From: Demequina sp. NBRC 110056
GTDB lineage: Bacteria > Actinomycetota > Actinomycetes > Actinomycetales > Demequinaceae
DNA: 44,079 bases
Direction: 5' to 3'
Assembly: GCF_002090155.1 (NCBI RefSeq)
Contig: NZ_BBRM01000009.1
Span: forward strand, 1 to 44,079
Numbering within the stretch: the first letter of the stretch is position 1; each line of letters begins with the position of its first letter. Below are positions 33,391 to 41,457 of this stretch, piece after piece. Under the pieces are notes generated by a model. That model ran no database searches. It had not been told where the DNA came from and worked only from the letters and a program-made list of their open reading frames with translations. A program made the position numbers and the translations under genes.

Positions 33391-34191
33391 ATGGCAACCG
33401 AGCAGCTTCCGACCTCGAGGGTGAGGCCCAGCCTGTGGGTCGCTCTCGCGGTCTTCGTGATCTACTGCGCGATCGTCGTCGTGATGTGGACCATCAACGA
33501 CGTCGACTACGCCAGCGTGCAGGACTCGACTCAGCAGGCGGTCGACGGCATCGTGGTGCCCATCGCGATCGGCTCGGTCTTCCTCATCGTCGCGACCACC
33601 GTGCTCGGCTGGTGGCGTCCGGCCATCGCCGAGCCGCGGCGCAGCGCGCCTCGCTGGATGATCGTCATCCCGCTCCTGTTCGGCGTGGGCGGGCTCGTCA
33701 CCGTGGCGGGCTCGGACCTGGGAGCGATCGAGACGGGCCACCTGCTGGCGATCCTCGGCGGCGTCGCGCTCGTGGGCTTCGCGGAGGAGCTGCTCAACCG
33801 CGGTGTGCTCGTCGTCGGAGCCCGAGGCAAGGGCGGCGAGGTGTTCGTGTGGTTCGTCACCTGCCTCATGTTCGGGCTGCTGCACGCGATCAACGCGTTC
33901 TTCGGCCAGGGTGCCGGCCAGACCGTCCTGCAGATCGTCATGGCCTTCCTGTTCGGCTCGATCTTCTACATCTCGCGCCGGGCCACCGGCACGATCATCC
34001 TCGGCATGATCGTTCACGCCCTGTGGGACGCGGGCACCCTCACCGCTGCCGCGACGGACAGCGCTGACGCTGCGCTGCCCTCCCTCGGAGGCTTCCTCGG
34101 CCCGGTCGCCATGGTCATCGCCGTGGTCGCCCTGTTCTTCGTGTTCCGCTACGACTTGAACGGCCAGAAGAAGGTCAAGGCCGCCGCGTGA
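33391..34191 (+). CDS. CPBP-family intramembrane metalloprotease (first of a pair)
   Basis: 266 residues with about seven to eight membrane segments. The three CAAX-protease/bacteriocin-processing motifs are complete: EELLNRG, FGLLHAIN and VHALWD. GAGAGGAA precedes the ATG. Substrate unknown; the bacterial family includes bacteriocin-immunity and peptide-processing proteins. The stop overlaps the next gene start (GTGA). Confidence 0.9.
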   Translation: MATEQLPTSRVRPSLWVALAVFVIYCAIVVVMWTINDVDYASVQDSTQQAVDGIVVPIAIGSVFLIVATTVLGWWRPAIAEPRRSAPRWMIVIPLLFGVGGLVTVAGSDLGAIETGHLLAILGGVALVGFAEELLNRGVLVVGARGKGGEVFVWFVTCLMFGLLHAINAFFGQGAGQTVLQIVMAFLFGSIFYISRRATGTIILGMIVHALWDAGTLTAAATDSADAALPSLGGFLGPVAMVIAVVALFFVFRYDLNGQKKVKAAA

Positions 34192-34967
34192 GGATCCAGC
34201 CTCGCGCGTGGATCGCGCTGACGATCTTCGTCGTCTACGTCGCGGTCGTCCTGACGCTGTGGCTCGCGCTCGGCGTGGACTACCCGACCATGCAGGACAC
34301 CCCCGAGAACGCGCTGCGCGCTCTCGTCATCGGAATCGGCACGGGCGGAGTGCTCGTCGCGATCGTCACGACGTACCTCGGGTGGTGGCGTCCGGCGCTC
34401 GTCGAGACCCGGCGCGTGCCGAGGTGGATGTGGGTCATCCCCGGGCTGTTCCTGGTGATGTCCCTCCTGAACATGCTCACCGTCGAGTGGGGCGCGCTGA
34501 CGCCCGGCCACCTCGCGACGTTGCTCGCGGGCGTGATCGCTGTGGGCTTCTCCGAGGAGCTCGTCACCCGCGGCACGATGCTCGTGGGCCTGCGGTCGCG
34601 GCTGCGCGAGCCCCTCGTGTGGCTCGTGTCGACCACGACGTTCATGCTCCTTCACGCGATCAACGGACTCGTGGGCCAGTCGTGGTCCGGCACCGCCTCG
34701 CAGATGGTCGTGACCTTCCTGCTGGGCTCAGCGTTCTACCTCATCCGCCGGGTGTCCGGCACGCTGCTGCTCGGCATGGGCCTGCACGCGCTCTACGACT
34801 TCTCGCTGCTGACCTTCGACGCCTCGGGCGCGGAGGGCTCGACGCTCGGCGGCATCCTCGGGGTGCCTCTGTACCTCACGGTGATCGTCGCCATGGCCCT
34901 CGCCTTCCGCAAGCCCAAGCCCTCGGAGCCGGCCACCGCCGAGACTGACACGACCGCGGCCAGCTGA
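34188..34967 (+). CDS. CPBP-family intramembrane metalloprotease (second of a pair)
   Basis: 259 residues from GTG 34188, overlapping the stop of the first protease. Motifs EELVTRG, FMLLHAIN and LHALYD are intact, so both proteins should be active. It aligns with its neighbour along its whole length (for example YLGWWRPALVE against VLGWWRPAIAE), so the pair arose by tandem duplication. They might form a heterodimer or have split substrates. Confidence 0.9.
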   Translation: MRIQPRAWIALTIFVVYVAVVLTLWLALGVDYPTMQDTPENALRALVIGIGTGGVLVAIVTTYLGWWRPALVETRRVPRWMWVIPGLFLVMSLLNMLTVEWGALTPGHLATLLAGVIAVGFSEELVTRGTMLVGLRSRLREPLVWLVSTTTFMLLHAINGLVGQSWSGTASQMVVTFLLGSAFYLIRRVSGTLLLGMGLHALYDFSLLTFDASGAEGSTLGGILGVPLYLTVIVAMALAFRKPKPSEPATAETDTTAAS

Positions 34968-35055
34968 CGGGCGCATCGGCGCGGCGCGACACGCGGACAT
35001 CCCATTCGCGCGATCCGTCGCGCGTGAAGCCCCAGGCAGGAGTAGCGTCAGCACC

Positions 35056-35445
35056 ATGGTGCGATTCCTGTGGAACCTGCTGGTGACCGTGATCGGTGCG
35101 GCTGTCGGCCTGCTGCTGACTGCCCTCATCATCCCGGATGACTTCGAGCTGGAGGCCAGCGGCTTCATCGTCGCGCTGGTCATCTTCGTTCTGGCCCAGG
35201 CGATCCTGTCGCCGTTCATCCTCAAGATGTCCGTGCGCTACGCGAGTGCCCTGACGGGAGGCGTCGCGCTGGTGTCGACGTTCGTCGCGCTGCTGCTCGC
35301 GAACATCTTCTCCGACGGGCTCACCATCTCGAGCCTCCTTGGATGGGTGCTGGGCACCGTCCTCGTGTGGCTGCTCAGCGCGCTTGCCGGATGGATCGTC
35401 GGCGCGGTGTTCCTCAAGAACAAGCTCGAGGACCGCAAGGGCTGA
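35056..35445 (+). CDS. Holin-like four-span membrane protein (phage_holin_4_2 type)
   Basis: 129 residues made almost entirely of four hydrophobic segments, with a short basic C-terminus (KNKLEDRKG). Spacing and the PDDFELEASGF loop fit the small membrane family labelled phage holin 4-2. No phage genes are nearby, so the name describes the fold only. TAGCGT (35043-35048) lies seven nt before the ATG, suggesting a leaderless mRNA. The gene ends one base from the convergent MarR-like gene. Confidence 0.75.
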   Translation: MVRFLWNLLVTVIGAAVGLLLTALIIPDDFELEASGFIVALVIFVLAQAILSPFILKMSVRYASALTGGVALVSTFVALLLANIFSDGLTISSLLGWVLGTVLVWLLSALAGWIVGAVFLKNKLEDRKG

Positions 35446-35446
35446 G

Positions 35447-35857
35447 TCAGTCCTCGAGGTTGGCGAGCATCTCCTGGAGCACGCCGACCGCGATCGCGTA
35501 GTCCCCGTCCGCGACTCCCGCTCGCGCGCGGTCGTGCAGGCTCTCGATCTCCGCGTGCAGCTCCTCGAGCGCCGTCAGCCCGGCGTCGGTGGCGACGTGC
35601 TCGTGGTCGACCTCGCCAGCCCAGCCGGCGGCCTCGAGCCCCTCCCACGCCTCGGTGGCGCGTGCCGCACCGTACCCGGCGGGCAGGCGTGCCTCGAGGG
35701 CCTCCCAGGTGAGGGGCGCATCGGCCCTTCCGAGCACGCTCAGCACCACGAACTCGGCGCTGGTCGTCGACCGGTCGGCGAGCGCGGACTCGAAGCCGCG
35801 CGTGAGCGCGTGGTCGAGCATGCGGGCGAGGGCATCGAGGCGGTCGACGTCGTCCAT
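35447..35857 (-). CDS. MarR-like winged-helix protein
   Basis: 136 residues from ATG 35857 (an in-frame GTG at 35866 is the alternative). The central part (TTSAEFVVLSVLGRADAPLT, then WEALEARLPAGYGAARATEA) has the helix pattern of a MarR-type winged helix, but the wing is short and the motif weak. It follows the antiporter gene. Its probable -10 box, TAGCGT (minus strand, 35865-35870), overlaps the antiporter stop codon, so it can be transcribed alone as a leaderless mRNA. Confidence 0.65.
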   Translation of the reverse strand: MDDVDRLDALARMLDHALTRGFESALADRSTTSAEFVVLSVLGRADAPLTWEALEARLPAGYGAARATEAWEGLEAAGWAGEVDHEHVATDAGLTALEELHAEIESLHDRARAGVADGDYAIAVGVLQEMLANLED

Positions 35858-35867
35858 GGCGCCCACG

Positions 35868-37496
35868 CTACGCCTGCTCGGGCTCCGTCAGCACGTCGGT
35901 CGCCATGAGGTCCGCGACCTCGTAGACGCCCACCAGGACGCGGTCGGCTCCCATCTCGGTCAGGTAGTCGATGTCGACGTCCTCGTGACCGCGGGCCACC
36001 ACCCGCACGTTCGGCGCGAGCGTCTTGACCTTCGACACGATCGCCCCGGCGTTGAGCGGGTCGGGGATCGCGATGAGCAGCGTGGTCGCCTCGTCGAGGC
36101 CGGCGGCGCGCAGCACCTTCGAACGGACCGCGTTGCCGAGGATCGCCTCACGGCCGTCGTCGCGCAGGGCGTTGACGCGGTTCTCGTCGTCGTCGATGAC
36201 CACGCAGGGCACGTCCTTCTGCCACAGCGTGGTCGCGACGCGGGTGCCGACGCGTCCGAACCCGACCACGATCACGTGCTCCGAGCCTTCGTAGGTGCGC
36301 GGGGCGGCGTCGCCGGCCTCGGCGTCGACGTCGCGGTAGGCCCGCGCGGCCCACGCGAACAGCAGCGGGTTGAGGACGATCGACAGGATCGCCCCGCCGA
36401 GCACGAGGTCCTGCGCGTCCTGCGGGAGGATGTCGTACTCGCCGCCCAGGGTGACGAGGATGAACGAGAACTCGCCGATCTGGGCGAGCGCGGCGGCGAC
36501 CACGAGCGACATCTGTCTCGAGTAGCGCAGCAGCCGCACGATCCCGAAGGCGACCACCGACTTGCCGACCACGATGACCAGCGTCGTGACGAGGAGGGCG
36601 ACGGGCGCCTCGATGACGATGCGCCAGTCGACGAGCATGCCCACCGAGACGAAGAACAGCACGGCGAAGGCGTCGCGCAGGGGCAGCGAGTCGTCCGCGG
36701 CGCGATGGGAGAGGTCGGACTCGCGCATGATCATGCCGGCGAAGAAGGCGCCCAGCGCGAACGACACCTCGAACAGCCACGCGGCGCCCACCGCCACTCC
36801 CATGCCGATCGCGAGCACGGACAGCGTGAAGAGCTCGCGTGAGCCGGTGCCGGCCACCTTCGCGAGCAGCCACGGGATGACCCGCTTGCCCACCACGAGC
36901 ATCAGCGCGACGAACAGGCCCACGCGCACGAGGGTCCAGGCGAGCTCACCGGCGATGGCTCCCGGACCAGCGGCATCGGAGGCGAGGACGGGGATGACGA
37001 CGAGCGCGATGACCATCGCGAGGTCCTCGACGATGAGCCAGCCCACCGCGATGTGCCCGGCTCGGGTGTCGAGCAGCTGCTTGTCCTCGAGGGCGCGCAG
37101 CATGACCACGGTCGACGCGACGGACAGGGCGAGGCCGAAGAGGAGCGCGGCGCCGAGCGACCAGTCGAGCCACAGCCCGACGCCGGTGCCGAGCGCGGTC
37201 GCGGCGACCATCTGGGCGATGGCGCCTGGAACGGCGACCTTGCGGACGGCGAGGAGGTCTTTGAACGAGAAGTGCAGTCCCACGCCGAACATCAGCAGGA
37301 TGACGCCGATCTCGGACAGCTCGAGGGCGATGTCGGAGTCGCCGACGAAGCCCGGGGTGTAGGGGCCGATGAGCAGCCCGGCCGCGAGGTACCCGACGAT
37401 GGGCGACATGCGCAGGCGCTGGGCGACGAGGCCGAGGATGAAGGCGGCGACCAGGCCCACCGCCATCGTGGTGAGGAGCGGGGCGTGGTGCAACAT
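35868..37496 (-). CDS. KefB/YbaL-type cation:proton antiporter with RCK domain
   Basis: 542 residues. About twelve membrane segments (1-385) of the CPA2 type include SPIVGYLAAGLLIGP, the SVASTVVMLRAL stretch and ALGAFFAGM. A cytosolic NAD-binding RCK_N/TrkA-N domain follows (VIVVGFGRVGTRVA, then VIDDDENRV). The family exchanges potassium or sodium for protons and is gated through nucleotide binding. It lacks the glutathione-linked helper (KefF/KefG) nearby. The promoter has TAGAAT six nt before the ATG. Confidence 0.92.
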   Translation of the reverse strand: MLHHAPLLTTMAVGLVAAFILGLVAQRLRMSPIVGYLAAGLLIGPYTPGFVGDSDIALELSEIGVILLMFGVGLHFSFKDLLAVRKVAVPGAIAQMVAATALGTGVGLWLDWSLGAALLFGLALSVASTVVMLRALEDKQLLDTRAGHIAVGWLIVEDLAMVIALVVIPVLASDAAGPGAIAGELAWTLVRVGLFVALMLVVGKRVIPWLLAKVAGTGSRELFTLSVLAIGMGVAVGAAWLFEVSFALGAFFAGMIMRESDLSHRAADDSLPLRDAFAVLFFVSVGMLVDWRIVIEAPVALLVTTLVIVVGKSVVAFGIVRLLRYSRQMSLVVAAALAQIGEFSFILVTLGGEYDILPQDAQDLVLGGAILSIVLNPLLFAWAARAYRDVDAEAGDAAPRTYEGSEHVIVVGFGRVGTRVATTLWQKDVPCVVIDDDENRVNALRDDGREAILGNAVRSKVLRAAGLDEATTLLIAIPDPLNAGAIVSKVKTLAPNVRVVARGHEDVDIDYLTEMGADRVLVGVYEVADLMATDVLTEPEQA

Positions 37497-37502
37497 GTCC
37501 AG

Positions 37503-37531
37503 ATTCTACGGGGCCGATGTGTCGGTGACAT
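37503..37531 (-). promoter_or_regulatory. Leaderless promoter of the antiporter gene
   Basis: On the minus strand ATGTCA (37526-37531), 17-nt spacer, TAGAAT (37503-37508), then six nt to the ATG at 37496. No ribosome-binding site is seen. Confidence 0.6.
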
Positions 37532-37571
37532 GACGGCGGAGGGCTACCGTGACCAGGGACCCAGAAATTGG

Positions 37572-37601
37572 GTGACAGCACTCTTTCGTAATTGGTAACA
37601 T
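37572..37601 (+). promoter_or_regulatory. Leaderless promoter of the haem oxygenase operon
   Basis: GTGACA (37572-37577), 18-nt spacer, TAACAT (37596-37601), then six nt to the ATG at 37608, which has no Shine-Dalgarno site. I did not find a DtxR/IdeR-like palindrome here. Confidence 0.6.
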
Positions 37602-37607
37602 CGCGCC

Positions 37608-38261
37608 ATGACCTCACACGACACGGCCGCGACCGGCCTCGCCGCCCGCCTCCGAGACGCGACCGCCGTCGAGCACAAGGACACCGAGAACCGGGGCTTC
37701 ATCACCCGCCTCATGGGCGGCGAGCTCGATCTCGACGCCTACGTGAGGTACCTCGCTCAGTACGCCTACGTGTACCGCGCCCTCGAGGCGCGTCAGTCGC
37801 AGCCGGGCGACCCGGCCTTCCTGGCCGACCCCGCTTTGCCGCGCTTCGCCTCGATCCGTTCGGACCTCGAGCACCTCGGCGCCGCGGACTGGGAGGTCAG
37901 CCACCCGGCCCTGCCCGCGACCCGCGCGTACGTGGAGCATCTCGAGTCGATCGCCGACTCCGACGTGCCGCGCTACCTCGCGCACCACTACACGCGGTAC
38001 CTGGGCGACCTGTCGGGCGGCCAGGCCATCGCCGCTCTCGTGGCCCGCCACTACGGCGCGACCGAGTCTCAGCTCGCGTTCTACCGCTTCGAGCAGATCG
38101 ACTCGGCCGTCAGGTACAAGCGTGCCTATCGCGAGCAGCTCGACGCGCTGACCTTCGACGAGGCTCAGGAGGCCGCGCTGATCGCCGAGGCCAAGGGCGC
38201 GTTCGGCTTCAACGCCGCGATCTTCGAGGCGCTCGGCGGGCAGCTCGCCGTCACGTCCTGA
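37608..38261 (+). CDS. hmuO: Haem oxygenase
   Basis: 217 residues, all within the biliverdin-producing haem oxygenase fold. The proximal haem ligand is His23 in AVEHKDTEN, and the distal helix has GDLSGGQAI, the family signature. It opens the haem ring to free iron, using reductant and oxygen, in the cytosol. The haem importer genes follow after 11 nt, so import and breakdown are coordinated. Confidence 0.95.
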   Translation: MTSHDTAATGLAARLRDATAVEHKDTENRGFITRLMGGELDLDAYVRYLAQYAYVYRALEARQSQPGDPAFLADPALPRFASIRSDLEHLGAADWEVSHPALPATRAYVEHLESIADSDVPRYLAHHYTRYLGDLSGGQAIAALVARHYGATESQLAFYRFEQIDSAVRYKRAYREQLDALTFDEAQEAALIAEAKGAFGFNAAIFEALGGQLAVTS

Positions 38262-38272
38262 GCGGAGCAGTC

Positions 38273-39421
38273 ATGCGTCACCTGCGGTACGCGGTCGCCG
38301 CGGCCGCGGCAGTCCTCCTGTCCGGCTGCGGGGTCTCGCTGACCCCGGATGAGCCGGTCTCGAGCGCCGATGCGGTGGTCGCGGGCGACGACCTCGCGGC
38401 GGTCGTCACGGAGCACGAGTACGTCTCGCCGCTCGACGGCGCGACCGTGCTCGAGGACCCGGCCGCCTTCGTCGGCGAGAGCACGGCGGTGCTCGCTGAC
38501 GACACGGTGCGCGTGCTCGACGAGGTGGATCAGCCGGCGCTGCCGGCGACTGTGACCAGCCACCACCGCGACGGCGACCGAGACGTCACGGTCACCGACG
38601 CGAGCCGGGTCGTCGCGATGGACATCGCAGGCTCGATCTCGGCGACCGTCTGGGCCCTGGGTCTGGGCGATGCGCTCGTGGGTCGCGACGCCGCGAGCGA
38701 CTTCCCCGGGGTCGAGGATCTTCCCGTGATCACGGGGTCGAGCCACACGGTCAACGCCGAGGCCATCCTCGCCCTCGAGCCGACGCTGGTGATCACGGAC
38801 GGCTCCATCGGTCCGACCGACTCCGTCGACCAGCTGCGCGACGCCGGGGTGCCGGTCGTCTACGTCACCAACGACTCGACCTTCGCCGGCGCGGAGGAGC
38901 TCGCGCGGCAGGTGGGTGCCGCCCTCGGCGTGCCGGACGCCGGAGATCGCCTCGCCGAGCGCATCGGCGACGAGGTCGACGCCTCCGTCGAGCGCATCGG
39001 CGCTCTCGCACCCGCCGAGGGCGAGGGCCTGCGGATGATCTTCCTGTACCTGCGCGGCACCGCGGGCGTCTACTACATGTTCGGCGAGGAGTCCGGCGCG
39101 GACGAGCTCGTGCGAGCCCTCGGCGGCGTCGACGTGGCCGCCGAGATCGGGCTCGACGGCATGAAGCCGCTAACTGACGAAGCGATGCTCGCCGCGGATC
39201 CCGACCTCATCCTCGTGATGTCCAAGGGCCTCGAGTCCGTCGGGGGCGTCGATGGACTCCTTGAGGCCAAGCCCGCGATCGCCCTCACCCAGGCGGGTCA
39301 GCAGCGTCGCTTCGTCGACATGGCCGACAGTCAGATCCTCGCGTTCGGGCCGCGCAGCGCGCCCATCCTCGAGGCCCTCGCCGCCGCGATCTACGCCCCG
39401 GCTGACAGCTCCACCCCGTGA
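38273..39421 (+). CDS. hmuT: Haem ABC transporter substrate-binding lipoprotein
   Basis: 382 residues. The signal peptide ends in the lipobox LLSGC (Cys about 21). After an unusual stretch of about 90 residues (DGATVLEDPAAFVGESTAVL...) comes the periplasmic-binding domain, opening VTDASRVVAMDIAGSISATV and including EPTLVITDGSIGP. It is the class III fold used for haem and siderophores; in HmuT it captures haem on the outer face. GGAG lies six to seven nt before the ATG. The stop overlaps hmuU (GTGA). Confidence 0.92.
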   Translation: MRHLRYAVAAAAAVLLSGCGVSLTPDEPVSSADAVVAGDDLAAVVTEHEYVSPLDGATVLEDPAAFVGESTAVLADDTVRVLDEVDQPALPATVTSHHRDGDRDVTVTDASRVVAMDIAGSISATVWALGLGDALVGRDAASDFPGVEDLPVITGSSHTVNAEAILALEPTLVITDGSIGPTDSVDQLRDAGVPVVYVTNDSTFAGAEELARQVGAALGVPDAGDRLAERIGDEVDASVERIGALAPAEGEGLRMIFLYLRGTAGVYYMFGEESGADELVRALGGVDVAAEIGLDGMKPLTDEAMLAADPDLILVMSKGLESVGGVDGLLEAKPAIALTQAGQQRRFVDMADSQILAFGPRSAPILEALAAAIYAPADSSTP

Positions 39422-40494
39422 CCGCCACCCCAGCCCCCACCGAGGTGAGGCGCTCGCACCTCGCCGCGCGCGCATCGGCCGTCATCTCCGTGCTGGTGGT
39501 CGCACTCGTCGCCGGAGTCCTCGTGAGCTCGGCGGCGGGGCAGCTGCCGATCGCGATCACGGAGGTGATCGGCGCCTTCGGCAAGGGGATCGGGATCGAC
39601 AACGCGTGGGCGCCGTCCGACGACGTGCTGTACCAGGCGCTGTGGCAGATCCGCTTCCCGCGCGTCGCGATGAGCCTGCTCGTGGGCGCCGCCCTCGCGG
39701 TCGCCGGAGCCGTCATGCAGGCCATCTTCGGCAACCCCCTCGCCGAGCCCGGCGTCGTGGGAGTGTCGTCCGGCGCGGCGCTCGGCGCGGCCCTCGCGAT
39801 CGTCTCAGGCGGCGCGCTCGCGGGCGTGCTCGGCACCGCGTCGCTGGCGTTCCTCGGCGGCGTGGGCGCCACGCTGCTCGTCTACGTCATGGCGCGGTCG
39901 AACGGCCGCACCGAGGTGGTGACCCTGCTGCTCACCGGCATCGCGGTCAACGCCTTCGCGGGCGCTGGCCTCGCCTTCGTGCTGTTCGCCGGCGACACCG
40001 CCGACCGCGAGCAGATCGTCTTCTGGCAGCTCGGCACGCTCGGCGGCTCGCGCTGGCACGAGGTGGCGGTGGTCGCGGCGTTGACCGTCTTGGGCGTCGC
40101 GCTGTCGCTGGCGTTCGCGCGTCGCTACGACCTGCTCGCGCTGGGGGAGCGGACCGCCGGCCATCTGGGCCTGCGCGTCGAGCGCCTGCGCATCGTGTCC
40201 ATCGTCCTCGTCGCCGTGCTCACCGGCGCCGCGGTGGCGTTCACGGGCATCATCGCCTTCGTCGGCCTGGTGGTGCCGCACGCGATCCGCATGCTGCTCG
40301 GCCCGGGTCACCGGATGCTGCTGAGCGCCTCGGTGCTCGGCGGCGCCGTGCTGCTCGTCTGGGCCGACCTCTTCGCCCGCACCGCGGTGCAAGGCGCGGA
40401 GCTGCCCATCGGCCTGCTCACGTCGCTCATCGGCGGACCGTTCTTCTTCTACCTGCTGCGCCGCGCGCGCAACCGCCAGGGGGGCTGGGCATGA
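39418..40494 (+). CDS. hmuU: Haem ABC transporter permease
   Basis: 358 residues from GTG 39418, overlapping the hmuT stop. About nine to ten membrane segments of the FecCD/BtuC type are visible, with RFPRVAMSLLVGAALAVAGAVMQ-like and GNPLAEPGVVGVSSGAA motifs, and ending in GLLTSLIGGPFFFYLLRR. It forms the membrane channel, as a dimer, for haem import with HmuT and HmuV. The stop overlaps hmuV (ATGA). Confidence 0.95.
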   Translation: MTATPAPTEVRRSHLAARASAVISVLVVALVAGVLVSSAAGQLPIAITEVIGAFGKGIGIDNAWAPSDDVLYQALWQIRFPRVAMSLLVGAALAVAGAVMQAIFGNPLAEPGVVGVSSGAALGAALAIVSGGALAGVLGTASLAFLGGVGATLLVYVMARSNGRTEVVTLLLTGIAVNAFAGAGLAFVLFAGDTADREQIVFWQLGTLGGSRWHEVAVVAALTVLGVALSLAFARRYDLLALGERTAGHLGLRVERLRIVSIVLVAVLTGAAVAFTGIIAFVGLVVPHAIRMLLGPGHRMLLSASVLGGAVLLVWADLFARTAVQGAELPIGLLTSLIGGPFFFYLLRRARNRQGGWA

Positions 40495-41267
40495 CCGCCG
40501 CGTTCTCCGCCCGAGGCGTGACCGTGCGCATCGGCTCTGCCACGTTGGTCGCGGACGCGTCGCTCGACATCGGCCACGGGGAGCTCGTCGCGCTCGTCGG
40601 ACCCAACGGTGCCGGCAAGTCGACGCTGCTGAGCGTGCTCGCGGGTGACCGCGCGCCGTCGGCCGGCGAGGTGACCATCGACGGCCGTGCGCCGGGGGAC
40701 TGGGGCCCGCGCGATCTCGCGCGCCGCCGCGCGGTCCTCACGCAGGACAACCAGGTGGCGTTCCCGTTCCGCGTCCGCGAGGTGGTCGCCATGGGACGCT
40801 CGCCGTGGCAGGGCTCAGCCGACGATGCGGACGACGACGCCGCGATCGCCGAGGCCCTCGCCGAGTGCGACGTCACCCACCTGACGGAGCGCACCTTCAC
40901 GTCGCTCTCCGGCGGCGAGCGCGCCCGGGTCTCGCTCGCGCGCGTCCTCGCGCAGCGCACCCCCGCGGTCCTGCTCGACGAGCCCACCGCGGCTCTCGAT
41001 CTGCGCCACCAGGAGGACGTGCTCGGCGTCGCCCGCCGCCTCGCGGCCAGCGGTACCGCCGTGGGCGTGGTCCTGCACGACCTGTCGCTCGCCGCCGCCT
41101 ACGCGGACCGGATCGCGGTCATGGAGCGGGGCGCCATCGCCGCCCTCGGCACGCCGGCCGAGGTGCTCGAGCCGGCCCTGCTGGAGCGGGTCTACGGCAT
41201 CGGGGTGCGCCTCGTGGCGGACCCCGAGGGTGGTGCCCCCATCGTGGTGCCCGCCCGCACCCGCTGA
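40491..41267 (+). CDS. hmuV: Haem ABC transporter ATP-binding protein
   Basis: 258 residues. Walker A is GPNGAGKST, the ABC signature LSGGERARVSLARVLAQ, and Walker B VLLDEPTAALD, followed by the H-loop (VLHDLSLAAAYADRI). It powers haem uptake through HmuU. It is the last gene of the operon and is followed by a strong bidirectional hairpin shared with the convergent htaA-like gene. Confidence 0.96.
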   Translation: MTAAFSARGVTVRIGSATLVADASLDIGHGELVALVGPNGAGKSTLLSVLAGDRAPSAGEVTIDGRAPGDWGPRDLARRRAVLTQDNQVAFPFRVREVVAMGRSPWQGSADDADDDAAIAEALAECDVTHLTERTFTSLSGGERARVSLARVLAQRTPAVLLDEPTAALDLRHQEDVLGVARRLAASGTAVGVVLHDLSLAAAYADRIAVMERGAIAALGTPAEVLEPALLERVYGIGVRLVADPEGGAPIVVPARTR

Positions 41268-41395
41268 CGCCTAGAGTCAGACCCGGCGACCGCATCGGCC
41301 CTCACGCGGCCGTCACCCGCCCCTCGTGCGCGAGTTGGGCCCTACTGGTGCATCAAGCGCCGGCGATGCACGGGAATCGACCGCCGTGACATGCG

Positions 41396-41437
41396 GCAGG
41401 GGCCGCCCTCCCTGTCGCCAGGAAGGGCGGCCCCTGC
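41396..41437. terminator. Bidirectional terminator between hmuV and the HtaA gene
   Basis: An 18-bp stem with one mismatch (41396-41413 with 41420-41437) and a six-base loop, placed between the two convergent genes. No T-tract. Confidence 0.85.
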
Positions 41438-41457
41438 GGGTGCGGCCGATGCGCGGG

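Noticed and set aside
35056..35445. Prophage remnant (holin)
   Set aside because: Only the membrane fold matches the holin-named family; no endolysin, capsid or integrase genes are present.
37500..37608. DtxR/IdeR iron box before hmuO
   Set aside because: No sequence close to the 19-bp iron-box palindrome could be found.
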